A stretch of DNA of 64,000 bases from Hyunsoonleella aestuarii (GTDB taxonomy: Bacteria > Bacteroidota > Bacteroidia > Flavobacteriales > Flavobacteriaceae). This document shows, piece after piece, positions 44,525-53,814 of this stretch. The notes beneath the pieces were generated by a model, which saw only the letters and a program-made list of their open reading frames with translations, was not told the DNA's origin and made no database searches. A program made the translations under genes and the position numbers. Each line of letters begins with the position of its first letter. The stretch's first letter is position 1. The stretch covers positions 2,012,001-2,076,000 of the forward strand of contig NZ_VAWB01000001.1 in assembly GCF_006148925.1 (NCBI RefSeq), in the 5' to 3' direction.

Positions 44525-44857
44525 TTAAAAACTTGCTTTTGCTTCTTCAAGTGTTTTAAATACATTAAAAATCATGGTAAAACCAGAAATTTCAAATACT
44601 TCATTTACAGTTTCGTTCAACCCACTTATTCGCATCTCTCCTCCAATAGGTTTTAATTTTTTAGAAGTTGATAATAAAATTCTTAGGCCAGAACTACTTA
44701 TATAATCTAAATTTGAAAGATCAATTAATAATTTAGTACGCCCCTCTTCAATCAATTTATTCATTTCATTTTCTGCACCTTTTGAAGTATTTGTGTCTAA
44801 ACTTCCAGTTAATGATAATATTGAAATATCACCCTCTTTTGTAATTGTTATATTCAT
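44525..44857 (-). CDS. STAS-domain anti-sigma factor antagonist
   Basis: 110 residues of single STAS fold. The conserved phosphorylation-loop motif is DYISSSGLRILL (51-62), where Ser55 aligns with the regulatory Ser of SpoIIAA. Such proteins bind an anti-sigma kinase when dephosphorylated. It follows the SpoIIE/HATPase gene by 6 bp, so the phosphatase and probable kinase that act on it are encoded in the same transcript. No sigma factor is encoded in the window, so the final target is unknown; it could be the kinase fusion downstream. Confidence 0.9.
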   Translation of the reverse strand: MNITITKEGDISILSLTGSLDTNTSKGAENEMNKLIEEGRTKLLIDLSNLDYISSSGLRILLSTSKKLKPIGGEMRISGLNETVNEVFEISGFTMIFNVFKTLEEAKASF

Positions 44858-44863
44858 AATTAT

Positions 44864-47800
44864 TTATTTAAGTTTTTTATACAATGTTGTTAAGTTCTTT
44901 TTAATATATCTTTTGTAACTCACATTATCCATTAATTTTTTAACCATATGGACTCCAAGACCACCGATCTCTCTATCCTCAATACTTGCATCCGTTTCTG
45001 GGGAAGCCAAGTTAAGTGGATTGAATGCAATTGCATCATCTTCAATAGAGACCACTAAATGATCTTCGGTAATATTTATGATTATTTTTATTTTATGTTC
45101 TTTTTTGTCATTATAACCATAAGAAACAATGTTATTTATGATTTCATCAAATGCGATATTAAATTTTCTATAAACGGCACTAGGAACTCCGTTTTGTTCA
45201 CAAAACTCATTAAATAATTCATTTACAAAATCAATTTCAGACATCTGATTTTTTATAGTAAGTGTTTTAGAAAAAATGATTTCATTAAGTATGGGTTCGA
45301 GATATTCAAATCCTAAAATCGTAATATCATCTGCTTGTTCGGCTTCTCCCTGGAATTTAATTACAGAATTATAAAGGCCTTTTAAGTTCTCTTCAAGAGT
45401 ATTTTTATTCCATTTTTTTATATTTTTAATTATTCTATCATTAGAGTATAACTCATTTTTGATGTTCATTGCCTCATTCACTCCATCTGTAAATAGGATT
45501 AATTTATCATTTGCAAGCATTTTCAATCTGTCCTCTTTGTAAACAAAATCTTCTACCGCACCTACTACCGGACCATGTAAGGTATCTAGTGTTTCAATTT
45601 CCCCGTTTACCCTTTTTAGATATGGAGGATTATGCCCGGCATTAGTATATTTTAACTCACCCGTAGATAAGTCAATAATACATAAAAAGAGGGTGACGAA
45701 CATCGAGGTTTTATTATCTCTACTTAACTCATCATTGACAAAAGTTACAATGCTTGAAGGCGAATTATCCTCGTTAGCTCTAGATTTAATAAGTGTTTTA
45801 CAAACCGCCATAAATAATGCAGAAGGCACACCTTTTCCAGAAACATCTGCTATAGAAAATAAAAACTTATTTTTTTCAATAAAATAAAAATCATAAAAAT
45901 CACCTCCTACTTCTCTTGCAGATTCAAGCATTGCAAAAATATTAAACTCGGAGTGATCTGGAAATGCCGGGAAAATAAGAGGGAGCATACTCAATTGAAT
46001 TTCCTTTCCAACATTTAACTCATCCTCCATTCTTTGGCTAGCCTCTGCAAGGAGCCTTTCCATTTCCTTTCTTTCTGTAATATCTTTAACAAAAGCAGTA
46101 AAAAACATTTCATCACCATATTGTTGTTTTGAAATACTGGCCTCTATTGGAAATATTTCGCCATTTTTTTTCATACCGGTCACATCCGGCCTCTCATCCA
46201 TTCTTTTTGATGAAACTGAAGATGATTTAAACTCATCTATATGTTTGTGATGATCTGCCTTTGCTTTCGGAGGTAGAATTTGTAGAAGTGATTGACCAAT
46301 TATTTCATTAACCTCGTATCCAAATAATCGGCATGCAGCGGGATTAAATTGTGTTATTATTTGGTTGGCATCAATGGTGATTATAGCATCATTCGCATTC
46401 TCAATTATCGATTTGATTTTATTATGAGATTCTTCGACCTCTTTTGTTCTATCTTTTACCTTATTTTCTAGCGAAGCATTTGTGTCTTCTAACTCATCCA
46501 TCATTTGTTTAATGGATTTACTCATAACATCAAAACTATTTGCTAAAACACCAATCTCATCTTTTCTTACTAATCCTGTTTCAATGCTTAAATTTCCATC
46601 CGCCATTTCTTTAGAAATTTTTGTCAGCTTTACAATTGGTTTGGTTAATTTTCTAGAGAAATAAACAGCAAGAACAAAAATCATAATTAATATAATAATG
46701 GTCCAATAAAACATTTGAATAAAAGAGTCATTTAGTTCCAAAAAAGCTTCATCTTTATCTATTTCACTCATTATTACCCAATCTACATCCTTTATTTTTA
46801 AGGGTCTATAAGAAGAAAGAACCTGAACGCCTCTATAATCATTAAACATGTTAGTTCCAGTTTTTCCATTTATAGCATTTTTAACACCTACCGTTGACAC
46901 CTTTTGTAAGCCAATAGAATTGTTAAATTTTATTATCTGTTTGATAGTATCATTGGAAATGCCAATATTTTGCAACATCTCCTCATAATTAACCTTGTCT
47001 TCAATTAAAAACCTGGATTGGTTGCGCATCAGTAAATCCTTACCAACTATGTATGTTTCTCCTGTTCTTCCTAAACCAACTTTACTCCATTGTTGGTTAT
47101 CTGTCATAATATTATTAATGCGATCAATAGAAAGTTGAAAGGCTAAAACACCTACTTTTTTCTCCCCATCATAAATTGCAGTTGCAATAAAGGAGGCCTG
47201 CTCGTTATAGGATGGTGGATACATGTCAAAATCAACTATATTAGTATATCCTTTTTGATCCGATTCAAGTACATTCTGAACTAAACGAGCTAAATGTGTT
47301 TTCTTAAAAGCACCATCATTAATTGATGTTGCAAAATCAATTTCTTTATGAACAGTGTATACAATATGACCGGTTGTATCTATTAGAAATAAGTCATAAA
47401 ATCCAATTTTATCAAGATAACTTTTAAATACAGGATGATACTTTGAATGAATAGCTGAATACGAACTATTATCATTACTTTTCAGTAATAACTGTTTTTC
47501 TCCTGTTGGATATGCATTATTTGATATATATAAATATTGTAAATATTGAGTCTGCTTTTCAATAGGAAAATATTCTGCTAAAGAAGGTGTTGTTATAGAG
47601 TTCGAATCTAAATGTGATAAAAACTCATTTTTATAATGGGCTTTTAATGAAGAATCTATATCGGCTTCTTCTAGATTTTTAATTTCTATCTTAAAGAAAG
47701 AGTTCTGAAAGTCATTTATCGCATCAATTACCATTAAATTTTCTGAATAACTTTGTACTTCATTTCTAGTCTGTTCGAAATAAGCTTCAACCTGATTTGC

Positions 47801-47947
47801 TTTTAATTCTCTTATCGCTGTAAGATTATTAAACGCTTCATTTTCCATTGTTTTTTTACCAGTAGCTATTCCTACAAAACCAATTGTACAAACAGAAACA
47901 ACGGCAATAAAAACAAAGGCCATTATTATTTTAGTTCTTAATTTCAT
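44864..47947 (-). CDS. Sensor protein: dCache-HAMP-PAS-SpoIIE phosphatase-HATPase (RsbW-like)
   Basis: 1027 residues. A membrane helix (about 8-29) and a long extracytoplasmic Cache sensor (about 35-405; WVIMSEIDKDEAF near its end) lead to a second helix (about 415-435), HAMP (about 436-488), a coiled coil and a PAS domain (about 512-635, NANDAIITIDANQIITQFN). The SpoIIE/PP2C phosphatase (about 645-885) has VGGDFYDFY, IADVSGKGVPSALFMA and FTDGVNEA. The HATPase (about 895-1025) has FNIAFDEIINNIVSYGY (N-box) and GGLGVHMVKKLMD. It combines phosphatase and anti-sigma-type kinase in one receptor, as in partner-switching. It heads the five-gene operon and is preceded by a 24-bp palindrome. Confidence 0.9.
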   Translation of the reverse strand: MKLRTKIIMAFVFIAVVSVCTIGFVGIATGKKTMENEAFNNLTAIRELKANQVEAYFEQTRNEVQSYSENLMVIDAINDFQNSFFKIEIKNLEEADIDSSLKAHYKNEFLSHLDSNSITTPSLAEYFPIEKQTQYLQYLYISNNAYPTGEKQLLLKSNDNSSYSAIHSKYHPVFKSYLDKIGFYDLFLIDTTGHIVYTVHKEIDFATSINDGAFKKTHLARLVQNVLESDQKGYTNIVDFDMYPPSYNEQASFIATAIYDGEKKVGVLAFQLSIDRINNIMTDNQQWSKVGLGRTGETYIVGKDLLMRNQSRFLIEDKVNYEEMLQNIGISNDTIKQIIKFNNSIGLQKVSTVGVKNAINGKTGTNMFNDYRGVQVLSSYRPLKIKDVDWVIMSEIDKDEAFLELNDSFIQMFYWTIIILIMIFVLAVYFSRKLTKPIVKLTKISKEMADGNLSIETGLVRKDEIGVLANSFDVMSKSIKQMMDELEDTNASLENKVKDRTKEVEESHNKIKSIIENANDAIITIDANQIITQFNPAACRLFGYEVNEIIGQSLLQILPPKAKADHHKHIDEFKSSSVSSKRMDERPDVTGMKKNGEIFPIEASISKQQYGDEMFFTAFVKDITERKEMERLLAEASQRMEDELNVGKEIQLSMLPLIFPAFPDHSEFNIFAMLESAREVGGDFYDFYFIEKNKFLFSIADVSGKGVPSALFMAVCKTLIKSRANEDNSPSSIVTFVNDELSRDNKTSMFVTLFLCIIDLSTGELKYTNAGHNPPYLKRVNGEIETLDTLHGPVVGAVEDFVYKEDRLKMLANDKLILFTDGVNEAMNIKNELYSNDRIIKNIKKWNKNTLEENLKGLYNSVIKFQGEAEQADDITILGFEYLEPILNEIIFSKTLTIKNQMSEIDFVNELFNEFCEQNGVPSAVYRKFNIAFDEIINNIVSYGYNDKKEHKIKIIINITEDHLVVSIEDDAIAFNPLNLASPETDASIEDREIGGLGVHMVKKLMDNVSYKRYIKKNLTTLYKKLK

Positions 47948-47975
47948 ATTTTTTTAAAAATTACTGCCAACTAGG

Positions 47976-47999
47976 AAATAAACGCAATTGTGTTTATTT
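47976..47999. promoter_or_regulatory. 24-bp near-perfect palindrome upstream of the signalling operon
   Basis: AAATAAACGCAATTG followed by TGTTTATTT: 22 of 24 bases are palindromic, with a CAATTG centre and only one mismatched pair. It lies 28-52 bases before the ATG of the SpoIIE/HATPase gene (start 47947). Length and position fit an operator for a dimeric regulator. It is not a terminator, because no T-run follows. Confidence 0.6.
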
Positions 48000-48085
48000 G
48001 CAATACCTCAATAAATATACTTAATGTTTTTACAAATAGAGCACCTTAAATATTTTTAAAAAATAAACTTGGTGATAACAATAAG

Positions 48086-48325
48086 TTAAGGCGTGAGGTA
48101 AACCTGCCCTCGATGCGGTCTTAAAGCATCTCGAATAGGTTTCATCTGGTCTTCATCAACAACTAGGTAAGCAATGCTATGCATATCGTTTATATGGTCT
48201 ACTCCAGTAATTGAAATATTTAGGTTTTCAATGGTTATGTATTCTTTTAAATGAATTAAATGATGGTCTGCAGTAAGAGCTCCATGGGGGCCACGAAAAT
48301 CCCAAATTAACTTTAATTGGCGCAT
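48086..48325 (-). CDS. Small conserved protein of unknown function
   Basis: 79 residues: MRQLKLIWDFRGPHGALTAD, then HHLIHLKEYITIENL, and a C-terminus ending VYLTP. There is no signal or membrane segment and it is His-rich for its size. The sequence is evenly codon-used and well formed, so it is likely a real gene. I do not recognise a named family. It lies between the signalling operon (minus) and the surA-type operon (plus), separated from its nearest start codon by a good promoter for the plus strand. Confidence 0.7.
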   Translation of the reverse strand: MRQLKLIWDFRGPHGALTADHHLIHLKEYITIENLNISITGVDHINDMHSIAYLVVDEDQMKPIRDALRPHRGQVYLTP

Positions 48326-48460
48326 ATAAGGGTTTTAGTTTAGGTCAAATATAAGTTATTTTAAACACTAAGAATGGGTTAAAAAATAGGTTGGATTCCA
48401 CGCGTTTTATAACTTAATTTTAGAATAATATTTGGATGTTTTAATCGTTTGTTAAACAAC

Positions 48461-48490
48461 TTGTATTATAGGTTTATATTAGTATTTTTG
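48461..48490 (+). promoter_or_regulatory. Consensus promoter of the SurA-type PPIase operon
   Basis: TTG (48461-48463) and TATTTTTG (48483-48490, exact TAnnTTTG) are 19 bases apart, the classical Bacteroidota arrangement. The ATG at 48517 follows 26 bases later, which supports that start over an upstream GTG at 48490 that lies inside the promoter. Confidence 0.8.
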
Positions 48491-48516
48491 TGATTCTTAT
48501 AAATAAAAATAAGCAA

Positions 48517-50472
48517 ATGAAGTTAAAGTATATTTTAGTTTTTGTATTCGTAATATTTCAGGTTAAAAATTATGGACAAACAAGTAATGAAGATATTCTT
48601 TTTAGTGTAGCGGAGGAACCCGTGTACGTTTCAGAATTTTTAAGAGTTTACAATAAGAATTTAGATTTAGTCCAAGACGAGTCGCAAAAAGATGTAGATG
48701 AATATTTAACGCTCTACACAAACTACAAATTAAAATTAAAAGAAGCTAAGGCATTAGGTTTTCATGAGAAACCAAGTTACCAAAGGGAGTTAGGTAATTA
48801 TAGAAAGCAGTTGGCTAAGAGTTATATTTCAGATTCCAAGGTTACAGAGGCTTTGGTTGAAGAAGCTTATGAGCGTATTTCAAATGACGTTAAAGCCAAC
48901 CATATTTTGGTAAGAGTCGATGAGAGCGCTACGCCAGCAGATACATTAGCAGCTTATAATCAAGTACTAAAATTAAGAGAAAGAGCGCTTAGTGAAGGTT
49001 TTGAAAAAGTTAGGAAAGAAGTCCATAACGGAAAGACCATTTATGGTGAAGAGCTTGGGTACTTTACCGGTTTTAAGATGGTTTATAAATTTGAGAATGT
49101 AGCCTATAATACGCCAGTAGGTGAAATTTCCCAACCGTTTAGAACCAGATTTGGTTATCATTTTATTAAGGTTTTCGATAAACGTAAAGCACGTGGTGAA
49201 CGTACTGTAGCACACATTATGCTGACTTTACAAAACAAAGACTCTTTAAGCGGAAATCCCGAAGAAAGAATTCAAGAAATTTATAAAAAAATCCAGCAAG
49301 GTGAGGATTTTGAAGCTTTAGCAAAACAGTTTTCCGAAGATAAAAATTCAGCACCAAGAGGAGGAAAACTAAAACCGTTTTCTGGCGGACAACTTAGTGT
49401 CCCTATTTTCGAAGAAGTAGCTTTTGGGTTGGATTCCATTGGTGTAGTTTCAACACCTTTTAAATCGAAGTTTGGTTGGCACATTGTAAAGTTATATGGA
49501 AAAAAACCAGTGGCACCGTTTCAAGAAATCAAACCAGAACTTGAGGTTAAAGTAAAACGTGACGACCGCTCTAAAATTATTGATGAAGCGCTTCATTCAA
49601 AACTAAAAAAACGTTACAATATAAGTAATGAGCAACCAGCTCTTGATTATTTTACATCCATTCTTAACAATGATTTCTTTGCAAGAAAATGGGTGCTTCC
49701 AGAAGATTTTTCTGGAGATAAGCCTTTGGTTAAAATTGGAAAGAAGCAATTAAATTACATCGATTTTGGTGATTATTTGGTGAAAAACCAGCGTCATAAT
49801 AGAAGCAGAACAACACTTAGGAAGATTGCTGAAAGCAATTATGAAACCTTCTTGAATACCAACTTGGTTAAGTACCAAGAAGACAATTTGGAGTATGAAA
49901 ATGAAGAATTCGCCGATATTGTTGGAGAGTACCGAGACGGTTTGTTATTGTTTGATCTTATGGAAACTTCAATATGGAATGCTGCAAAAACAGACTCTAT
50001 TGAGGTTAAAGATTTCTATGAAGCGAATAAGAATAAATATTTTATTCCTGAGCGTATTAATGCCGTAGTTGCCTCGTCAAATAAGCAGAAAACACTAAAA
50101 AAAGTGTCGAAACTATTAGAGGAAGGTATGGATCTCGATAAAATTAAAAACCTAGTTAATAGTAATAATAAAGTTGACGTTATTTTTACCTCAGGTATTA
50201 TGGCGGCGAATCATCAAGCACTTCCTGAGGATTTCGTTTTTGCTCAAGGAATTTCTAAAATACAAAGTCACAATACAGGTTATGTGGTTGTGCAGGTAAA
50301 AGAAATTCTTCCAAAGGATATGCAATCTTTTGAAGATGCTAAGGGTACAGTGATTTCAGATTATCAAACCCACAAAGAAGAGAAGTGGTTGAATACATTA
50401 CGAGACAAGTATTCTGTAATTATTAATGAAGCCGCTTTACAAACTGTTAAGGAACAAATTAAAAATCAATAG
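48517..50472 (+). CDS. Periplasmic peptidyl-prolyl isomerase with two parvulin domains (SurA/PpiD type)
   Basis: About 651 residues from ATG 48517 (MKLKYILVFVFVIFQ, signal peptide ending NYGQ). A SurA-like N-domain is followed by two parvulin domains: ANHILVRVDESATPADT to GYHFIKVFDKRK, and VAHIMLTLQNKDS to GWHIVKLYGKKP. A C-terminal chaperone region with repeated helical segments follows. The role is folding or delivery of outer-membrane proteins. The next gene (GTG at 50472) begins on the last base of this stop codon, so the operon is coupled. Confidence 0.9.
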   Translation: MKLKYILVFVFVIFQVKNYGQTSNEDILFSVAEEPVYVSEFLRVYNKNLDLVQDESQKDVDEYLTLYTNYKLKLKEAKALGFHEKPSYQRELGNYRKQLAKSYISDSKVTEALVEEAYERISNDVKANHILVRVDESATPADTLAAYNQVLKLRERALSEGFEKVRKEVHNGKTIYGEELGYFTGFKMVYKFENVAYNTPVGEISQPFRTRFGYHFIKVFDKRKARGERTVAHIMLTLQNKDSLSGNPEERIQEIYKKIQQGEDFEALAKQFSEDKNSAPRGGKLKPFSGGQLSVPIFEEVAFGLDSIGVVSTPFKSKFGWHIVKLYGKKPVAPFQEIKPELEVKVKRDDRSKIIDEALHSKLKKRYNISNEQPALDYFTSILNNDFFARKWVLPEDFSGDKPLVKIGKKQLNYIDFGDYLVKNQRHNRSRTTLRKIAESNYETFLNTNLVKYQEDNLEYENEEFADIVGEYRDGLLLFDLMETSIWNAAKTDSIEVKDFYEANKNKYFIPERINAVVASSNKQKTLKKVSKLLEEGMDLDKIKNLVNSNNKVDVIFTSGIMAANHQALPEDFVFAQGISKIQSHNTGYVVVQVKEILPKDMQSFEDAKGTVISDYQTHKEEKWLNTLRDKYSVIINEAALQTVKEQIKNQ

Positions 50473-51323
50473 TGCGTAGCTCTGTAATTCTTATTATATA
50501 TTTTTTTGTGCTTTCGTCTTGTTCTTTTTTCAAGAAGACAGAAGATGGCGTGCCTGTAGCTAGAGTTAATGATTCTTACTTATATCTTGAGGATATTAGT
50601 GATTTAGTGTCGGCAGAAACCTCTAAAGAAGATAGTACGCTTTTAGTTCAAAATTTTATTAATCGGTGGGCTACGCAACAGTTATTGGTGGATGGTGCTA
50701 AACTTAATTTAAGTGACAATAAACTTGAGACGTTTAATAAACTTGTCAATCAATATAAAAACGATTTATATACTAAAGCCTATTTAGAGGCTTTGGTAAA
50801 ACGAAGCATTGACACCGCAGTTAACAAAGAAGAGGCTGCAGTATATTACGAAGAAAATAAAGAGGCATTTAAGTTAAACGAAGAACTCATTAAGTTTAGA
50901 TATGTTTATTTGGAGAATAATATGCTTAATCTTCGTAAGATTGAAGAACAATTTAAGCGCTTTAATACAAAAGACAGAAGGGAACTCGATTCTATAGCTA
51001 TTCAGTTTAAATCCTACTCTTTAAACGATTCAATTTGGGTCAAAGTGAATCAAGTCCTGAAGAAAATACCAGTGCTTCAATCTGAAAATAAAAATGAACT
51101 GTTAAAAAAATCTAATTTTATACAACTCAAAGACTCATTAGGAGTATATTTGATGCAAATTAATGATGTCTTATTACGAAGTGAAACTGCTCCTTTAGAG
51201 TATGTAAAACCTACTATAGATCAAATAGTAATTAACCAAAGGAAGTTAGAACTGATAAGACAATTAGAAAAAGATATTACAAAAGATGCCATTAAAAACA
51301 AGCAATTTGAAATTTTTAAATAA
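50472..51323 (+). CDS. SurA-like lipoprotein chaperone, parvulin domain not recognisable
   Basis: 283 residues from GTG 50472. A lipoprotein signal ends VLSSC (Cys near 17). It then has VPVARVNDSYLYLEDISDL, the N-terminal pattern of SurA/PpiD proteins, an extended helical N-domain, and a C-terminal region (DSLGVYLMQINDVLL) similar to the helix after a parvulin domain. Parvulin active-site motifs are not visible, so isomerase activity is unlikely. It probably acts as a periplasmic chaperone beside the flanking PPIases. It overlaps both neighbours (1 base upstream, 38 bp downstream). Confidence 0.78.
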   Translation: MRSSVILIIYFFVLSSCSFFKKTEDGVPVARVNDSYLYLEDISDLVSAETSKEDSTLLVQNFINRWATQQLLVDGAKLNLSDNKLETFNKLVNQYKNDLYTKAYLEALVKRSIDTAVNKEEAAVYYEENKEAFKLNEELIKFRYVYLENNMLNLRKIEEQFKRFNTKDRRELDSIAIQFKSYSLNDSIWVKVNQVLKKIPVLQSENKNELLKKSNFIQLKDSLGVYLMQINDVLLRSETAPLEYVKPTIDQIVINQRKLELIRQLEKDITKDAIKNKQFEIFK

Positions 51324-52743
51324 TCATAAAATTATAGGTCTAATATGTACTACTTTTTTTGTTTGGAATATTACTTCTGCACAAGAAATAATTGAAGATG
51401 AAAAGCCTGTTGAAGAGGTAGTAAAAGAAAAGGATACGGTAAATGGTTTTAAAGCCATTAAAGTTGATGGTGTTGCCGCTGTTGTTGGAGACTACATTAT
51501 CTTAGATTCTGATGTAGATAAAGCATATTTACAATTAGAAGCACAAGGTGTAAATACTAAAGACATAGAGCGTTGCCAGTTGTTTGGAAAGCTATTAGAG
51601 GATAAACTTTATGCACATCATGCGATTCAGGATAGTTTAACGGTTTCTGATGCTGAAATTAGAAGGAATGTAGATTATCAAATAGAACAGTTTTTACAGC
51701 AGGTAAATGGTGATATGCAAAAGCTTTTAGATTTTTACAAAAAAGATGATGAGCAAAGTTTTAGAGATGAAATGTTCGAAATTAACAAAGCAAATCAGTT
51801 AGCTCAAAGAATGCAGTCTAACATTGTGGAAGAGATAGAGGTTACTCCAGAGGAAGTAAGAACGTTTTTTAATAACATTCCTACAGACGAGCGTCCAACA
51901 TTTGGTACCGAATTAAAAGTAGCTCAAATTGTGGCAGAACCAAAAGTATCTGAAGAGGAAAAACAAAAGGTGATTGATAGACTAAAGCAGTTTAAAGCTG
52001 ATATATTAGAGAATGGAGCAAGTTTTAGATCGAAAGCTGTATTGTATTCAGATGATCCTGGATCTGCAAGTAAAGGTGGAAAATATACATTGAATAAAAA
52101 GCAACCTCGAATGGTTAAGGAGTTCAGACAAGTGGCATTTTCGCTTCAAGAAGGTGAAATATCTGAGCCGTTTGAAACCGATTTTGGTTTTCATATTATT
52201 CAATTAGAAAAAATTCGAGGACAGGAATATGATGTAGCTCACATTCTTTTAATACCAGAAGTATCTAATTCTGCTGTACAAGAAGCTAAAGAAAGACTTG
52301 AAAAGGTTAGAGAGCGTATCGTTAATGGAGATATTTCTTTTGCAGATGCGGCTAGGGAAGCTAGTGATGAAAAGGAAACAAGAAATGATGGTGGGCAACT
52401 TATTAACCCAGCAACACAGGATTATAATTTTGAGCTTACTAGAATGGATCCTGAGCTATATTCTCAAATTCAAAATCTAAAAGATGAAGAAGTCAGTTTG
52501 GTTTTAAAAGAACAAGACAGACAAGGAAATCTTAGTTTTAAAATATTGAGGGTTACAGATAGAATTGATGAGCATGAAGCAGATTATGCACGCGACTTTT
52601 TAAAGATTAAGGATTTAACACTTAATGATAAACGTGTAAAGGCAATTGAAAAGTGGCAAGCCGAAAAAATCATGGATACTTACATAAAAATTGGCGGTGA
52701 GAATAGAGATTGTGAATTTTCAAGTAACTGGTTAAAAAAGTAA
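51286..52743 (+). CDS. SurA-like peptidyl-prolyl isomerase with two parvulin domains
   Basis: 485 residues. A signal-type N-terminus ends ITSAQ, then a SurA N-domain with VDGVAAVVGDYIILDSDVD. Two parvulin domains follow: LKVAQIVAEPKVSEEEKQK to GFHIIQLEKIRG, and VAHILLIPEVSNSAVQEAK to the SFKILRVTDRIDEH end. It is closest in architecture to E. coli SurA, the outer-membrane-protein chaperone. It begins inside the preceding gene (38-bp overlap). MoxR follows 4 bp after its stop, so all four genes form one operon. Confidence 0.9.
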   Translation: MPLKTSNLKFLNNHKIIGLICTTFFVWNITSAQEIIEDEKPVEEVVKEKDTVNGFKAIKVDGVAAVVGDYIILDSDVDKAYLQLEAQGVNTKDIERCQLFGKLLEDKLYAHHAIQDSLTVSDAEIRRNVDYQIEQFLQQVNGDMQKLLDFYKKDDEQSFRDEMFEINKANQLAQRMQSNIVEEIEVTPEEVRTFFNNIPTDERPTFGTELKVAQIVAEPKVSEEEKQKVIDRLKQFKADILENGASFRSKAVLYSDDPGSASKGGKYTLNKKQPRMVKEFRQVAFSLQEGEISEPFETDFGFHIIQLEKIRGQEYDVAHILLIPEVSNSAVQEAKERLEKVRERIVNGDISFADAAREASDEKETRNDGGQLINPATQDYNFELTRMDPELYSQIQNLKDEEVSLVLKEQDRQGNLSFKILRVTDRIDEHEADYARDFLKIKDLTLNDKRVKAIEKWQAEKIMDTYIKIGGENRDCEFSSNWLKK

Positions 52744-52747
52744 GTCT

Positions 52748-53701
52748 ATGTCTGATGTTGCTGCAATTGAAAGATTTGTAAATAAGTATAAAGAATTAAA
52801 GACAGAAATAGCTAAAGTCATCGTTGGACAAGATGACGTAGTAAACCAAATTTTAATTTCTGTTTTTTCAGGTGGACATTCTCTACTTATAGGTGTTCCT
52901 GGATTGGCAAAAACTTTAATGGTTAATACCATAGCACAAGCTTTAGGACTAAACTTTAAGCGTATTCAATTTACACCAGATTTAATGCCTAGTGATATTC
53001 TTGGTAGTGAAATATTAGATGAAGACAGGCATTTTAAGTTTATAAAGGGACCTATTTTTGCTAATATAATTTTAGCTGACGAGATTAACAGAACACCACC
53101 TAAAACACAAGCAGCTTTATTAGAAGCTATGCAGGAACGTGCGGTTACTGTGGCAGGACATCATTATAAGTTAGATTTGCCCTATTTTGTATTGGCTACT
53201 CAAAACCCAATTGAACAAGAAGGAACTTATCCTTTGCCCGAAGCACAGTTAGACCGTTTTATGTTTGCAATTAATTTAGGTTATCCTTCATTTAGTGAGG
53301 AAGTTGAAGTTGTTAAAGCAACAACCACTGATACACAGGCTAAAGTGAATGCATTGTTTGAAGCCCAAGAAATTATCGATTTTCAACATCTTATCCGTCG
53401 TATTCCAGTTGCAGATAATGTTATAGAATATGCTGTTTCTATAGTTGGTAAAACAAGACCGGATAGTGAAGCAGCTGTAGACTTGGTTAAAAATTATATT
53501 GATTGGGGCGCGGGCCCTAGAGCTTCACAAAACCTTATTTTAGCGGCAAAAACTCATGCTGCCATTCATGGTAAATTTTCACCAGATATTGAAAATGTGC
53601 AAGCAGTAGCACACAGTATTTTAAGACACCGAATAATTAAAAACTACAAAGCGGAAGCTGAAGGAATTACTGAGGAGGCAATCATTAAAAGTTTATTCTA
53701 A
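52748..53701 (+). CDS. MoxR family AAA+ ATPase
   Basis: 317 residues. Walker A is LLIGVPGLAKT (about 50-60), then MPSDILGSEIL, Walker B ILADEINRTPPKTQAALLEAMQE, sensor 1 with LATQNPIEQEGTYPLPEAQLDRF, and a lid domain. MoxR ATPases remodel partner proteins, often VWA proteins such as DUF58 partners. None follows here; the next gene is convergent. It lies 4 bp after the surA-like gene, suggesting a link to envelope-protein maturation. Confidence 0.93.
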   Translation: MSDVAAIERFVNKYKELKTEIAKVIVGQDDVVNQILISVFSGGHSLLIGVPGLAKTLMVNTIAQALGLNFKRIQFTPDLMPSDILGSEILDEDRHFKFIKGPIFANIILADEINRTPPKTQAALLEAMQERAVTVAGHHYKLDLPYFVLATQNPIEQEGTYPLPEAQLDRFMFAINLGYPSFSEEVEVVKATTTDTQAKVNALFEAQEIIDFQHLIRRIPVADNVIEYAVSIVGKTRPDSEAAVDLVKNYIDWGAGPRASQNLILAAKTHAAIHGKFSPDIENVQAVAHSILRHRIIKNYKAEAEGITEEAIIKSLF

Positions 53702-53814
53702 TAACGTTCCAAAAATAAATTTTGAATTGTCACGAGCGGTTTTAATATTTATTCTTAATTAATTCTGCCAATAGTTCATGTAAGTTTAGCCTTTTGGCAG
53801 GTTGAAATTCCAAA

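Noticed and set aside
44525-47947. Classical sigma-B-type stress operon
   Set aside because: There is no sigma factor or RsbX/RsbU arrangement. The phosphatase and HATPase are fused in one receptor, and the downstream genes are a kinase fusion and a channel.
53765-53800. Inverted repeat CTGCCAA/TTGGCAG after moxR
   Set aside because: The 7-bp stem spans a 22-base loop and no T-run follows; it is too weak to call a terminator.
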